From Cecembia rubra (GTDB lineage: Bacteria; Bacteroidota; Bacteroidia; Cytophagales; Cyclobacteriaceae): a DNA stretch of 64,000 nucleotides. The notes beneath the pieces were generated by a model. That model saw nothing but the letters and a program-made list of their open reading frames with translations, was not told the DNA's origin and did no database searches. A program made the translations under genes and the position numbers. Of the stretch, positions 28,206-38,700 are shown one piece after another. Location of the stretch: contig NZ_PYGF01000006.1 in the NCBI RefSeq assembly GCF_003014575.1, forward strand, positions 62,001 through 126,000, read 5' to 3'. The stretch's first letter is position 1. Each line of letters starts with the position of its first letter.

Positions 28206-29770
28206 AACGGCGCTTTAATTCCCAATTCCTCACAAAATGCTTTCAGTACAGCATCGTTGCTTTTCAGTGCTGCATCCAATTGCTGTATTTCTGCTGCTGT
28301 GGCGTCCAGATCCACAGGTGCTTCTTCCTCAAAGGTGTCCACATAGCGGGGGATGTTGAGGTTGTAGTCGTTTTCAGCGATTTCTGCTAAAGATGCCACG
28401 TAACTGTACTTGTCGATGGTTTTGCGCTCGCGATAGGTCTGCACGATCTTGTCCACGTCTTCTTCCCGTAGCTCGTTCTGATTCCCTACTTTGATGTAAT
28501 TGCCCTCTCCGCTGGCATCGATAAAGACCACGTTGTCGTCCTGCTCCCGGCACTTTTTCAGTACCACAATACAGGTCGGAATGCTGGTACCATAGAAGAT
28601 GTTGGCCGGAAGTCCGATCACGGCGTCCAGTACGTTCATCTCTTTGATCATGTACTCCCGGATATGTCCTTCTGCCCCTCCACGGAAGAGCACCCCGTGA
28701 GGGAATACGCTGGCCATGATGCCATTGTCTGCCAGTTGGTACAGCATGTGCTGCATAAAGGCAAAGTCGGCCTTGGTCTTTGGGGCCAGTCTTCCGTATT
28801 GGGAGAAGCGCTCGTCTGTATGGTACAAGGGATGGTCGTCTCCTTTCCAATGGGCGGAAAATGGTGGGTTGGCCACTACTGCTTCAAATCTATAATCCAG
28901 ATGCTGTGGGTGCATGAGGGTATCTTCCTGTGCGATGTTGAACCTGCGGTAGTGGATGCCGTGCAGGATCATGTTCATTCGGGCCAAGTTGTAGGTGGTA
29001 CGGGTGAGTTCTTGTCCGAAAAATTCGCTGACCTCGACTTCTTTGGCTACACGAAGGAGAAGGGAACCTGAACCCGTTGTGGGGTCATATACGGATTTGA
29101 GTTTGTCTTTACCGGTGGTTACGATCTTCGCAAGGATCTTGGACACTTGCTGCGGGGTGTAGAATTCCCCGGCGGTTTTGCCTGCACCTGCGGCAAACTT
29201 GCCGATCAGGTACTCGTAGGCATCTCCCAAAACGTCCGACTCGATGGCCTGCAATTTGAAGTCGATTTTGCTCAGGTGGTTTAGGATCTGTACCACCACT
29301 TCGTTTCGGGCTTTGGGGGTACGTCCGATTTTGCTGGAGCTCAGGTCTATGTCAGAAAACAGGTCGTTGAAGTCTTCCTCGGAGTCCGTGCCCATGGTGC
29401 TTTGCTCGATGTGGTTGAGCACGGCTTTGAGGTCTTCTAGAATGTAATTGCTGTCCGTTTCGGTGGAGGCATTGCCTTTGGCCGTCATGGACTCGAAGAG
29501 TTCCTCGGGTTTGAGGAAGTAACCCAGGTGCTGCAGGGATTCTTCTTTGATGGCGTCCAGCAGTTCGGGGTCAGTAAGTTGCAGGTAGTCCTTCACTTCC
29601 TCTGTTTCCAGAAGGTTGTTGGCGTAAATGTACTGTCGCTCGGAAAGGTATTTGTAAAATATAAAGCCCAGGATGTAATCGCGGTAATCATCTGCACTGA
29701 CTTTGCCCCGGAGGACATTGGCGATATTCCAGAGCTGGCTTTCCAGCAGTTGTTTTTGATCTTCTGACAT
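28202..29770 (-). CDS. hsdM: Type I R-M N6-adenine methyltransferase subunit
   Basis: 522 aa. N-terminal helical HsdM domain (LWNIANVLRGKVSADDYRDY, abridged, about 12), SAM-binding motif I region YDPTTGSGSLLLRVAK (about 238) and catalytic NPPF at VVANPPFSAHW (about 304). This subunit methylates adenine in both half-sites with HsdS. First gene of the minus-strand operon; its stop overlaps the hsdS start. Confidence 0.95.
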   Translation of the reverse strand: MSEDQKQLLESQLWNIANVLRGKVSADDYRDYILGFIFYKYLSERQYIYANNLLETEEVKDYLQLTDPELLDAIKEESLQHLGYFLKPEELFESMTAKGNASTETDSNYILEDLKAVLNHIEQSTMGTDSEEDFNDLFSDIDLSSSKIGRTPKARNEVVVQILNHLSKIDFKLQAIESDVLGDAYEYLIGKFAAGAGKTAGEFYTPQQVSKILAKIVTTGKDKLKSVYDPTTGSGSLLLRVAKEVEVSEFFGQELTRTTYNLARMNMILHGIHYRRFNIAQEDTLMHPQHLDYRFEAVVANPPFSAHWKGDDHPLYHTDERFSQYGRLAPKTKADFAFMQHMLYQLADNGIMASVFPHGVLFRGGAEGHIREYMIKEMNVLDAVIGLPANIFYGTSIPTCIVVLKKCREQDDNVVFIDASGEGNYIKVGNQNELREEDVDKIVQTYRERKTIDKYSYVASLAEIAENDYNLNIPRYVDTFEEEAPVDLDATAAEIQQLDAALKSNDAVLKAFCEELGIKAPF

Positions 29771-30147
29771 AAATTTCTTCAGTGTTTTTCTTGCGTACTT
29801 TTACAGAATGACGCAATCCTCTGCTTGTTTTTGCATGCGCAGGGGGTCTCCTTAAGGAGATGGCTTCCGGTATTGTTCCCAAAATGAGCGAATGTCTCGA
29901 ATTTTCTCTTTGCTGTGAAAAAGACCCTGCTATCGGTTGGGATACAGGTAAGTTCCACACTTCCATGTTTTTGGGTTGCGGTTCTTATGTCCTGCCAAGT
30001 TTTGCCCCTGATGGTAAAAACGTTTTGCTGGCTAAGATAAGCGTTTAGGTGGAAAATGCCAGCAATTTGAAAAGAGAAAAGCCCCACCCTAGAGGTGAGG
30101 CTTGGAGAGTTAAATGTATCTCGTTTAAATGGTCGGCATTTACCGTT
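29771..30147. other. Intergenic region upstream of hsdM with a perfect palindrome
   Basis: 377 bp between the integrase and hsdM, both on the minus strand. TCTCCTTAAGGAGA at 29847-29860 is a 14-bp perfect palindrome about 77 bp upstream of the hsdM start and could be an operator for R-M timing control; no controller gene is seen nearby. The integrase terminator lies at 30066-30103. A 102-codon minus-strand open frame here looks non-coding. Confidence 0.4.
30066..30103 (-). terminator. Terminator of the integrase gene
   Basis: On the minus strand AAGCCTCACC and a partly mismatched GGGTGGGGCTT form a stem with a TCTA loop, followed by TTCTCTTTTC. Confidence 0.75.
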
Positions 30148-31407
30148 TTACCCAAATACCTTTCGGCAGACTTGCTCATGCATGTTGTCCAGCACTTCAT
30201 TGTCAAAGAGTTCCAGATAAATCCCTGTCACCGCGTTCCCGTACTCATGCCCAAGGGCTTCCGCAATGATGTCTTTGCTGAACCCCAGTTGTTTGGCGAT
30301 GTTGGAATAGGTGTACCGGAACACGTAAGTGGTGATGGGTTCTTGGGTATTGGCCATCTCGCCCAGCTGCTTGAGGTATTTGTTGATCAGCTTCCTTTTT
30401 TGACCAGAGATGTACACAAAGCGTTTGGGGTCAGCCATTTGTTCATTGGTGAAAATCCCCAAGAGTGTGTGGTTTGGGTGGAATTCTCTGAGAATGTCCA
30501 TGGCTTCTGGCAGGAGCTTGATGCTGTACATTTTTCCAGTTTTTGAGCGCTTGTAAATCAAACGGTCCCCTTTGATGTCTTCTGGTTTTGCTTGTAACAG
30601 ATCCTTTAGATTGATGCCTCTGAGCAGGAAAATCAGCTTGCCAATACACCAAGAGCTGTACAGGAATTTGTTTTCGCTGGATACTTCGAGCTTTACAAAG
30701 CGCTTCATTTCTTCCAAAGTGAGCACCCTAGGGGTGGTTTTACCCCGTTTGATGGTGTATTTGTAGAAAGGGTACCATGCTTGGTCCACGAGTTCCTGTT
30801 TGATGGCTTTGTTACAGATGGCTTTCAGCGCACGCATGTACACACCCACTGTGTTGACGCTCAACTTTTTTTCATAGAGCCTGCGCTCGATGTCCAAAAT
30901 GTCTTTGAATACAAATTCGCTGAAAGGTTTGTGGAGATTGTGGATTTTCTCCAGAACTGAGAGACTGTTTTTGTACACAGTGGCATTTCCCGTTCGGCCC
31001 GTTTGGTACAGGTGGTCGATTTCTCTTTGCCAAAAGATATGCATGGTCACCTCATGATTAGACTCGATTTGGAGCAGGGTCAACTTCAGCTGCTGCGCTG
31101 TAAGTTGTTTCAATTTCTGTACAGGGATCTCCTGCAAGCGTTGATTGTAGAGCTGAAGTTGTTCGAGAAGCTTGGCATTTCCTTCGGGATTGTTGCGGTA
31201 TTGTCCGCCTTTTTCAGAAAATTCCGATTTTTTTGCACGCAGACCAGTCGGAATGTTACGGTGTTCGCGGTTGTGGGATACTCTTAAGACGATGGAGTAA
31301 GCCCCGTTTTTCGCGGTTTTTCGCGTGTCCAGGTGGATTTTGATTGTTGCCATAAGCGTTGTGTTTATGGCTTTCGCGGTGCTGAAAAAGGTGCACGCAT
31401 TTTGCAC
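30148..31407 (-). CDS. Tyrosine recombinase/integrase with N-terminal Arm and SAM-like domains
   Basis: 419 aa. N-terminal Arm-binding type domain (ATIKIHLDTRKTAKNGAYSI, abridged, about 19), phage-integrase SAM-like core-binding domain (about 115-215) and catalytic domain: Arg in FLLRGINLKDLL (about 264), Lys in YKRSKTGK (about 287), Arg in TYVFRYTYSNIA (about 371; the usual His before it is Tyr), LGHE (about 392) and nucleophile Tyr in GIYLE. This is the form found in Bacteroidota integrative elements. It sits about 160 bp from the 3' end of tRNA-Asn, the likely attachment site. Confidence 0.9.
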   Translation of the reverse strand: MQNACTFFSTAKAINTTLMATIKIHLDTRKTAKNGAYSIVLRVSHNREHRNIPTGLRAKKSEFSEKGGQYRNNPEGNAKLLEQLQLYNQRLQEIPVQKLKQLTAQQLKLTLLQIESNHEVTMHIFWQREIDHLYQTGRTGNATVYKNSLSVLEKIHNLHKPFSEFVFKDILDIERRLYEKKLSVNTVGVYMRALKAICNKAIKQELVDQAWYPFYKYTIKRGKTTPRVLTLEEMKRFVKLEVSSENKFLYSSWCIGKLIFLLRGINLKDLLQAKPEDIKGDRLIYKRSKTGKMYSIKLLPEAMDILREFHPNHTLLGIFTNEQMADPKRFVYISGQKRKLINKYLKQLGEMANTQEPITTYVFRYTYSNIAKQLGFSKDIIAEALGHEYGNAVTGIYLELFDNEVLDNMHEQVCRKVFG

Positions 31408-31494
31408 GCATTTTGGAAAAACATGGTGAAAATGCTGGTTTTTCAGCTCGTTTCAACTGCGTTTTTCAGTGAATGCTTTTCCGCTTGTTGTAAT

Positions 31495-31565
31495 GAAAAA
31501 AGCCCCAGAAATGCATTCTGAGGCCGTTTTTAAAACAAAAAAAGCCCTGCATTGCTGCAAGGCTT
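31495..31565 (-). terminator. Tandem terminators downstream of tRNA-Asn
   Basis: On the minus strand AAGCCTTGCA-GCAA-TGCAGGGCTT then a T run (31535-31565), followed by a second hairpin pairing CAGAA with TTCTG inside GCC/GGC arms and a T run (31495-31528). Confidence 0.75.
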
Positions 31566-31568
31566 TTG

Positions 31569-31642
31569 CTCCCCCTCTTGGGCTCGAACCAAGGACCCCA
31601 TGATTAACAGTCATGTGCTCTAACCAGCTGAGCTAAGGAGGA
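31569..31642 (-). tRNA. tRNA-Asn (anticodon GTT)
   Basis: 74 nt on the minus strand. Acceptor TCCTCCT pairs with AGGGGGA; D-arm GCTC/GAGC; anticodon stem CATGA/TCATG around loop CTGTTAA, anticodon GTT; T-arm CTTGG/CCAAG with loop TTCGAGC. CCA is not encoded. It probably serves as the attachment site for the neighbouring integrase. Confidence 0.97.
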
Positions 31643-31794
31643 ATTTTGTTGTTTTGTTAAGCGCTTTCGTTTAACGTGATGCAAACTTAGCAGGTTGGTC
31701 TATTTTTTCCAAATGTCATCCTTAAAAAAAATGACTTTTGACAGACAATTCCTTAATTTTAATTCAAAATCAGGGACTTATTTTTTTGCTTTTA

Positions 31795-32640
31795 TTAGGT
31801 TTCCTGCTTGTTGAGCAATTTGTTGTAGATGTATGTAACCCCTAGTACCATTAATCCAGCAATCACAGCCAACATTACATTAAAATATGCAGGAGCGGAT
31901 AATGTCAGCCTTAGAAATATAGTTGCCAAGGCAAATGAAGAATACCTGAAAAGGTTGTAATATTTTGTGGTGTACCTAAGGGAAAATAATAGAATAAATA
32001 CATCAGTAAAGATCAGCAAAGTATAAAACAGTTTGATGCTGTAAATAAATTGATGGTTCTGATAGGCTGAGACCAAATCATAAACTCCCAATCCGATGAA
32101 AGAAATTGTTAGGTAAATGGAAATCAATTTTTTGATCCCTATAAACTTCTGTTGCTCTTCATAGCTTCCGGTAATCCTGACGTGTTTTTGTGCCCTGTAA
32201 AAAAGTCCCGTAATCAGGAATATCAGTATGGCGCCAAAAGCATCGGAAATGATAGGGAGCAGTTCCAGCAGGAATTCTACTCCCCAATTTACTTCACCCA
32301 GATAATGTCCAAATTCCTTGAATGCATCGCGTAACAAAACCAGGGATATGATCTCAAACTGCTTTCCTACTGCATCTGCCACAGATTTGGGAATCAGGAA
32401 AATCAGCCCCAAAACCTCAAAGATCAACAGGACATTAAAGGCCAGTTCAATGGCAAAGAAAGCACTGTATCCTACACTTACCTGATAGATATCCAAATAT
32501 GCCAAAACTCCAAGTAATAATCCCGCCAGGAAAAATGCCACAACGATATTGCTGATGATCTTCGAAATCGGTCCGCTTTCCCAGCGCTCATCCAGCATAT
32601 CAAAAGCCTTGATCTGAATTTGGAAAAATTTTTTTATCAT
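31795..32640 (-). CDS. Polytopic membrane protein of unknown function
   Basis: 281 aa from the ATG at 32640, chosen because MIKKFFQIQIKAFDMLDERW (abridged) gives a sensible cytoplasmic start, while the longer frame from 32724 begins in unlikely sequence. About seven transmembrane helices (for example IVVAFFLAGLLLGVLAY near 35, LISIYLTISFIGLGVY near 177, MLAVIAGLMVLGVTYIY near 255). A charged loop (FYRAQKHVRITGSYEEQQK) precedes the second half. No known family recognised. Monocistronic, divergent from the iorA-like gene. Confidence 0.65.
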   Translation of the reverse strand: MIKKFFQIQIKAFDMLDERWESGPISKIISNIVVAFFLAGLLLGVLAYLDIYQVSVGYSAFFAIELAFNVLLIFEVLGLIFLIPKSVADAVGKQFEIISLVLLRDAFKEFGHYLGEVNWGVEFLLELLPIISDAFGAILIFLITGLFYRAQKHVRITGSYEEQQKFIGIKKLISIYLTISFIGLGVYDLVSAYQNHQFIYSIKLFYTLLIFTDVFILLFSLRYTTKYYNLFRYSSFALATIFLRLTLSAPAYFNVMLAVIAGLMVLGVTYIYNKLLNKQET

Positions 32641-32783
32641 GGCATGATTTTGGAAACGTATCTGTTTGCAATTCAATCTACCAAAATAAAATGTTTGGAT
32701 TGTTTTTTCGGGGACAAAAATCACATTAACTTATAATCCTTATTTTCAAAGCCAACAATCATCAAAACAATATTCAAGAATCG

Positions 32784-33242
32784 ATGGAAAAATTCACCCT
32801 GATAATCAACGGAAAAAAGCAGCAGGTGGAGGTAGAGCCGGACATGCCTTTACTCTGGGTGCTGAGGGATATCCTTTCCTTAAAAGGAACCAAATATGGT
32901 TGTGGTCAGGCACTTTGCGGCGCCTGTACTGTTTTATTGGACGATGAGGCCATACGTTCCTGTACCTTTCCTGTATCAGAAGTAGGAAGTCAGAAAATCA
33001 CAACGGTAGAAGGGCTTTCCAAAGACGCTAATCACCCTATCCAAAAGGCCTGGGTAGAACATGTAGTTCCGCAATGCGGTTACTGTCAGACAGGACAGAT
33101 CATGAATGCCGCCGCTTTGTTGAAACGGAATCCAAAGCCATCAGAAGCTGAAATTGAATCTGCGATGGCAGGTAACCTCTGCCGCTGCGGTACCTATAAC
33201 CGTATCAAGGAAGCCATCCTTACCGCTTCCAAATCCTATTGA
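32784..33242 (+). CDS. Molybdenum hydroxylase 2Fe-2S subunit (IorA/CoxS-like)
   Basis: 152 aa. N-terminal plant-type 2Fe-2S site [15 protein letters not shown] with a fourth Cys in IRSCTFP (about 39-69) and C-terminal four-Cys domain CGYCQTGQ and [11 protein letters not shown] (about 103-143). This small subunit passes electrons from the Mo-cofactor subunit encoded 25 bp downstream. It lacks a signal, so export probably occurs bound to the Tat-carrying partner. Substrate class includes aldehydes and N-heterocycles. Confidence 0.9.
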   Translation: MEKFTLIINGKKQQVEVEPDMPLLWVLRDILSLKGTKYGCGQALCGACTVLLDDEAIRSCTFPVSEVGSQKITTVEGLSKDANHPIQKAWVEHVVPQCGYCQTGQIMNAAALLKRNPKPSEAEIESAMAGNLCRCGTYNRIKEAILTASKSY

Positions 33243-33267
33243 TTTTTCCACAGAAAAGAAAAATGTC

Positions 33268-35547
33268 ATGATACCAAAATTGCCCTTTCTGAAATCCAAA
33301 GATCCTGAAGATAAAAGTAAAGTATTTATTCCCTCACGAAGAGATTTTCTGAAAATCAGTTCCCTTGCCACAGGGGGGTTCCTTTTAGGAGTGAACTTCC
33401 AATGTAGTGGTCCCAAAGGCAATACCATCACTTTTGCTCCCAATGTATATTTGAGCATTGATTCTGATAACCTGGTGACAATTATCGCCCACCGCTCTGA
33501 AATGGGGACCGGTATCAGAACTTCTCTGCCTATGATTGTTGCCGATGAGCTTGGAGCTGACTGGACTAAAGTTAAAATCGTACAGGCAGAAGGAGATGAA
33601 GAAAAATATGGAGACCAAAATACGGATGGATCCTACTCCGTAAGGATGTTTTATGAGCCGATGCGTAGGGCTGGAGCAACAGCCAGGCATATGTTATTGG
33701 CAGCAGCTGCCCAAAAATGGGGAGTAGATGTTTCCGAATGTAGGGCAGAAGATGGTCAGGTGATCCATTCAGGAGGCAAAAAAATCAAGTTTGGAGATTT
33801 GGTAGAGATAGTCAGGGAATTGGAAATGCCAAATGCGGATAATATCACACTTAAAGACTTTTCTTCATATAAGCTTATCGGCAAGGATGTTGCAATTTAT
33901 GATAACTTAGATATTGCCATAGGTAAGGCAACATTTGGGGCTGATATCGATCTGCCAAATATGCAGGTTGCCATAGTAAAAAGGAGCCCTGTAATTGGTG
34001 CCAAAGTTATTTCTTATAATGATGCAAAAGCATTGGCCATTCCTGGCGTCAATAGGGTGGTGAAAATTGAAGGGTCTGGAATTCCTCCGGGCCTCGACAA
34101 GCCTTTGGAAGGAGTTGCCGTAATTGCAGACAATACCTGGGCTGCGATGAAAGGTAGGGATGCCCTTGAAATTGAATGGGATTTAGGGCCAAATCAAAAT
34201 TATTCCTCAGAAAAACAGTTGCAGGAAATGTTGCAGAGTACCTCAGGAAATGGTAAGGTAAGAAGAGAAAGAGGCAATTTTAATTCCGCCCGGCAACAGG
34301 CAGGACAGGTAATTGAAAAGACCTACCTGGCGCCTTTTTATGCTCATGCGACCATGGAGCCTCCTACAGCCATGGCGGATTATAAAGGAGATGGAACCTG
34401 TGAAATTTGGGCGCCCACACAGCATCCGCAATGGGCAAGACAAGCAGTCGCTGAGGCATTGGGCATTGACTATCAAAATGTCAAAATGAATGTTACCCTC
34501 CTGGGTGGAGGATTTGGAAGAAAATCAAAACCGGACTTTGTGGTGGAAGCTGCACTGCTTTCCAAAGCTGCAAAATCACCTGTACGTGTACAATGGACAA
34601 GGGAGGATGATCTTCATCATGACTTTTATCATGCCCAAAGTGCCCAGCGCATCCGGGCAGTTTTGGATAAAAATGGCAATCTGAGCGGTTGGAACCATCA
34701 TACAGTATTCCCCGCTATTGGAGCGACTGGAAATTCCGATGAACTCCATCCTTCTGATGGAGAATTGGGTCTTGGTTGTATAGATTTTCCTTATGAAGTT
34801 CCCCATATCCGGATCGAAACCCACGAATCCAAAGCGCATACTAGAATAGGATGGTTACGTTCGGTGAGCAATATCCACCATTCATTCGCTGTCAATTGTA
34901 TGCTGGATGAGGTAGCTGAAATCAAAGGAGTTGATCCGGTAGATTTTCTGTTGGGCATGTTGGCAGAGGATAAGAACCTTACTTTTGAGGGAGAATTGAA
35001 AGGTGATTTTGGCAATTACGGAGAGCCATTGGATAAATTTCCATGGAATACCCGCAGATTGAGAGGGGTTATAGAAAAAGTAGCTAAAGAGGCAAACTGG
35101 AAGCAAGCTATTGCTTCTGGGAAATCAGTAGGATTTGCCGTCCAAAAAAGCTTCCTTACTTATGTGGCCTGTATCGTAGAAGTGGAGAAAGGAAACAATG
35201 GACAGATTTTAATTCCGGAAGTGCACTATGCCGTAGATTGCGGAATAGGTGTAAATACAGACCGTATCCGGTCACAATTTGAAGGAGGTGCCCAATTTGC
35301 GGCCAGTTTGGTTCTCACTTCTGCCATAACCTTTGAAAATGGGAAAGTACAGCAGAATAATTTTGATGGGTATGAACTGATCCGAATGCCACAGGCACCG
35401 AAAAAGACCCATATTCATTTAGTAGAAAGTATGGAAAAGCCAACGGGGGTCGGTGAACCGCCCGTACCGCCATTCATACCTGCAATGTGCAATGCAATCT
35501 ACAAATTGACAGGAAAAAGAATCTATAGATTGCCCTATAATGGGTAA
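33268..35547 (+). CDS. Molybdopterin-binding hydroxylase subunit (isoquinoline 1-oxidoreductase beta-like)
   Basis: 759 aa from the ATG at 33268. This start places a twin-arginine motif (SRRDFLKISSLATGG, about 24-38) near the N-terminus and avoids overlap with the 2Fe-2S gene; a frame from 33154 exists but is less likely. Mo-cofactor contacts LLGGGFGRKSKPDF (about 413) and a C-terminal GVGEPPVPPFIPAMCNAIY (abridged, about 730) with the catalytic Glu of GEPP are present. No separate FAD subunit, as in the IorAB type, which uses cytochrome or quinone acceptors in the periplasm. Confidence 0.9.
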   Translation: MIPKLPFLKSKDPEDKSKVFIPSRRDFLKISSLATGGFLLGVNFQCSGPKGNTITFAPNVYLSIDSDNLVTIIAHRSEMGTGIRTSLPMIVADELGADWTKVKIVQAEGDEEKYGDQNTDGSYSVRMFYEPMRRAGATARHMLLAAAAQKWGVDVSECRAEDGQVIHSGGKKIKFGDLVEIVRELEMPNADNITLKDFSSYKLIGKDVAIYDNLDIAIGKATFGADIDLPNMQVAIVKRSPVIGAKVISYNDAKALAIPGVNRVVKIEGSGIPPGLDKPLEGVAVIADNTWAAMKGRDALEIEWDLGPNQNYSSEKQLQEMLQSTSGNGKVRRERGNFNSARQQAGQVIEKTYLAPFYAHATMEPPTAMADYKGDGTCEIWAPTQHPQWARQAVAEALGIDYQNVKMNVTLLGGGFGRKSKPDFVVEAALLSKAAKSPVRVQWTREDDLHHDFYHAQSAQRIRAVLDKNGNLSGWNHHTVFPAIGATGNSDELHPSDGELGLGCIDFPYEVPHIRIETHESKAHTRIGWLRSVSNIHHSFAVNCMLDEVAEIKGVDPVDFLLGMLAEDKNLTFEGELKGDFGNYGEPLDKFPWNTRRLRGVIEKVAKEANWKQAIASGKSVGFAVQKSFLTYVACIVEVEKGNNGQILIPEVHYAVDCGIGVNTDRIRSQFEGGAQFAASLVLTSAITFENGKVQQNNFDGYELIRMPQAPKKTHIHLVESMEKPTGVGEPPVPPFIPAMCNAIYKLTGKRIYRLPYNG

Positions 35548-35670
35548 GGTCTTTTGGGTCAGAGGATATTATTTTGAGTGTGTTTATGCTTGCTCAAATA
35601 TCTTTCTTCCAACAGTAAATTGTTATTTACTTAGTTAAAAGGGTCTCAAAATACCCAAATAGTCAAGTAT

Positions 35671-35709
35671 AACCTTTAGGATTGCGGAAGCAAACCTAAA
35701 GGTTTTTTT
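35671..35709 (+). terminator. Terminator after the molybdenum hydroxylase genes
   Basis: AACCTTTAGG (35671-35680) and CCTAAAGGTT (35695-35704) with a T7 tail. Confidence 0.85.
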
Positions 35710-35769
35710 ATTTCCAATGTAACCATGTCTAGGGCGCTTGCCGTTTGTGTAGGAAATTTCAAATGCCTC

Positions 35770-38700
35770 ATGAAAGTTTGGATAAAGAAGGTAATCATTG
35801 CCCTGTTTGCCCTTCCGTTTTTTTTGATAGGGCTGACCGCTGCTGTGTTTGCTTTGAAACAGGAAGCCATCACCCAAAAGGCCATTGATGCTGCTAATGG
35901 ACAGTTTTTAGGAAAGCTGACCGTGGAAAACAGCCGGATTTCTGTGTTGTCGGATTTTCCATATATCTCCATTGACCTCCAGGGAGTAGCATTTTATGAA
36001 AACAAGGACAAAAATACCCGGCCTTTTTACAGGGCAGGGGACCTGTATGTAGGGTTCAATATCTGGGATATCTTAAGAGGAAATTATAAGGTGAAAAGCA
36101 TCCGCATCAGTGAGGGGCATGTAGATGTGGTCAAATATCCTAATGGTGACATCAACCTTCTTTTGGCTAAGGGTATACAGAGCAAAAAATCGGAACAGGA
36201 AGAGATAATGGAGTTTGACCTGGCCAAGCTTAAAATCAATAATTTTTCAATTTCTTATGAGGACCTTTCAGACACCATGTCCTACAGGATTCACCTGGAC
36301 AATTGGAAAAGCAGTATTCGGAAAAGGGATGGGAATTTTGAATTTGATTTGGATGGGAAACTGGTGTTTGATTTATTGCGTAAGGGGCTGCCAACCTTCT
36401 TTTTCAACAAGCATATCAGACTGGATTTGGATTTAATTTACGATCTGGAAAAACAGATATTGAACTTAAAACCTTCAAGTGTGATGTTGGGAGAGGCTTT
36501 GTTTGAAGCAAAAGGAAAAGTGGATGTTTTGGAAGAAGGAATCGATCTTGATCTTAAGTTAGATGGCCAAAAACCTGATTTCAATATAATCGCCGCATTT
36601 TTGCCAGACCTGGTGTCCCAGGCACTGAAGGAGTACCATAATCAGGGTGAAGTGTTCTTCAAGGGCTCGGTAAAGGGACTTATTGCTGAGGGCCACAGTC
36701 CATCCATGAATTTTGAATTTGGATGTGAAAATGCCTTTTTTCTCCGGGCAGAAAACAACAGAAAAGTGGATGACCTGAGGTTTTATGGTTTTTTCACCAA
36801 TGGTGAGGAAAAAAGTCTAAAAACTTCTGAGCTAAGAATCCAAAACTTCAATGCCCGACCGGATCAGGGAATATTTCAGGGGGATCTGATCATTCGTAAC
36901 TTCGAAGATCCCTACGTAAAGGTAAAACTGAATGCGGACATAGATTTGGGATTTGTCAGGGAGTTTTTCCGATTGGACGCCTTTGAAGGAATGAGCGGAC
37001 AGGTGCTACTCAGCATGGATTTTGATGAATTGGTGGAAATAGATGCCTCAACCGCCGATCTGGCGAGGCTGAAGCAAAGTGTTCAGTCTGAATTGAGTTT
37101 GAGAGACCTTAACTTTTCCTTGAAAGGTTATCCCTATCCTGTACAGGAGGTCAATGCTTATGCTATGATGCAGGCAGGGAAAATTACGCTCCGGAGATTG
37201 AATTTTAAAATCAAGGATTCTGACATCGAACTGAAAGGAAGTTTGAGTGACTTTCCCGCACTTTTCCACCGATTTTCCAAACCCATCGACCTTAACATAG
37301 AGGCCAAATCAAAATTGCTGGATCTGGGACAGTTGCTTGACAATGGAAATACAGAAGAAAAAATCCATGATTTAACGCTGAGATTTGGTTTTACAGCTCA
37401 AGCAGATGAACTTTTTGATTTTGCCTATTTACCCAAAGGGCAGTTCAGGATTGAAGATTTTCATGCAAAGCTGGAAAATTACCCCCATACATTCCATGAT
37501 TTTGATGTTGAGGTTTATGTGGGAGAAAAGGAACTTGATGTACGGAAATTCAAAGGAGAAATAAATGATTCGGATTTCCTTTTGAAATTCAAAGTGCAAA
37601 ATTATCCAAAGTGGTTTAAAGATGAGCGGGAAGGTGCGTCAAGTATTAGGGGAGTATTTCAGTCCAATAAACTGAAAATCAGTGACCTTATGACTTATAA
37701 TGGGGTCGATTATCTACCTGAAAGCTGGAGGGATGAAAAAATCAGCTCTCTGAATTTCCAAGGTAAATTGGACCTGTATTTCAATGATGGCCTGCAATCT
37801 GCTGATTTTATTCTAGAACAGCTTACCGGAAGGATGCAAATGCACCCGCTCAAACTTGAACATTTTAGAGGAAAGGTAAATTGGGACAAAGGTTACCTTT
37901 CCATTAAGGATTTTGGAGGAAAAATGGGAGCATCTGAATTTGCCTTTGACCTGGGACTCAATATGCGGGACAGTGTCAAAACCAGAAATGATTACTTTCA
38001 TTTAAGAGCAGCTGCCCTGGATCTGGATGCTTTATTGGGATTCAAAGGATTTGAGGAAGATACCAACCATGCAGAGGCATTCAATATTTTCAAGATTCCA
38101 TTCAGGGAAATGGAGTTTTCAGCCGATATCAAGCGCTTGAATTATCATTTTAATTGGTTGGAAGACATTAGGGCAAAAGCGCGGACAAACAGCAATCACT
38201 TCCTTCATTTGGACACGCTCAGTCTAAGAGTAGCTAAAGGTAGCCTGGGAATGAAGGGCTACTTCAACGGATCCAATCCCGACGAGATTTATTTACATGC
38301 TGCATTGCATGCTGAAAAATTAGACTTAGATAAATTGTTATTTAAGCTGGAACATTCAGGAAAAGATATCATGATCAATGATAATTTAAAGGGAAGCATT
38401 TCCGGAAATATTGAGGGCAGGTTTTTGGTTTATCCTGATCTGACACCAATAATTGATAAGTCAGAAGCAAAATTGGCTCTGACGGTCTATGATGGAACCT
38501 TATTGAATTTTGCGCCATTTTCAGCTTTATCAGACTATTTTTCGGATAGGAATCTGAACAGGGTAAGGTTTGATACCCTATCCAATACCTTTGAACTTAA
38601 AGAAGGAGCCTTGATAATTCCAAGGATGAATATCAACTCCAGTCTAGGTTTTTTGGAGATTTCGGGAAGACAGGGCCTTGATATGGATATGAATTACCAG

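Larger units (their letters stand above)
20512..31568. mobile_element. Probable integrative island at tRNA-Asn carrying a type I R-M system
   Basis: A tyrosine integrase gene (30148-31407) lies just beyond the 3' end of tRNA-Asn, the classic arrangement for elements that recombine into a tRNA gene. The segment then carries hsdM, hsdS, two accessory genes, an orphan HTH gene, a transposase relic and hsdR, and its coding sequences look more G+C-rich than flanking genes by eye. No conjugation or phage structural genes are present, so it would be a small non-self-transmissible island. The right edge is well placed at 31569; the left edge is a guess because no perfect repeat of the tRNA end was found. 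Confidence 0.5.

Noticed and set aside
29779-30087. Minus-strand open frame of 102 codons between integrase and hsdM
   Set aside because: It overlaps the integrase terminator, has no recognisable domain and a Cys/His-scattered composition. Probably non-coding promoter sequence.
30049-30546. Plus-strand open frame of 165 codons
   Set aside because: Mostly antisense to the integrase C-terminus, which keeps its catalytic Arg, LGHE and Tyr motifs.
33154-33267. Upstream start of the molybdopterin subunit gene
   Set aside because: It overlaps the 2Fe-2S gene by 89 bp and would place 38 odd residues before the Tat signal; the ATG at 33268 fits better.
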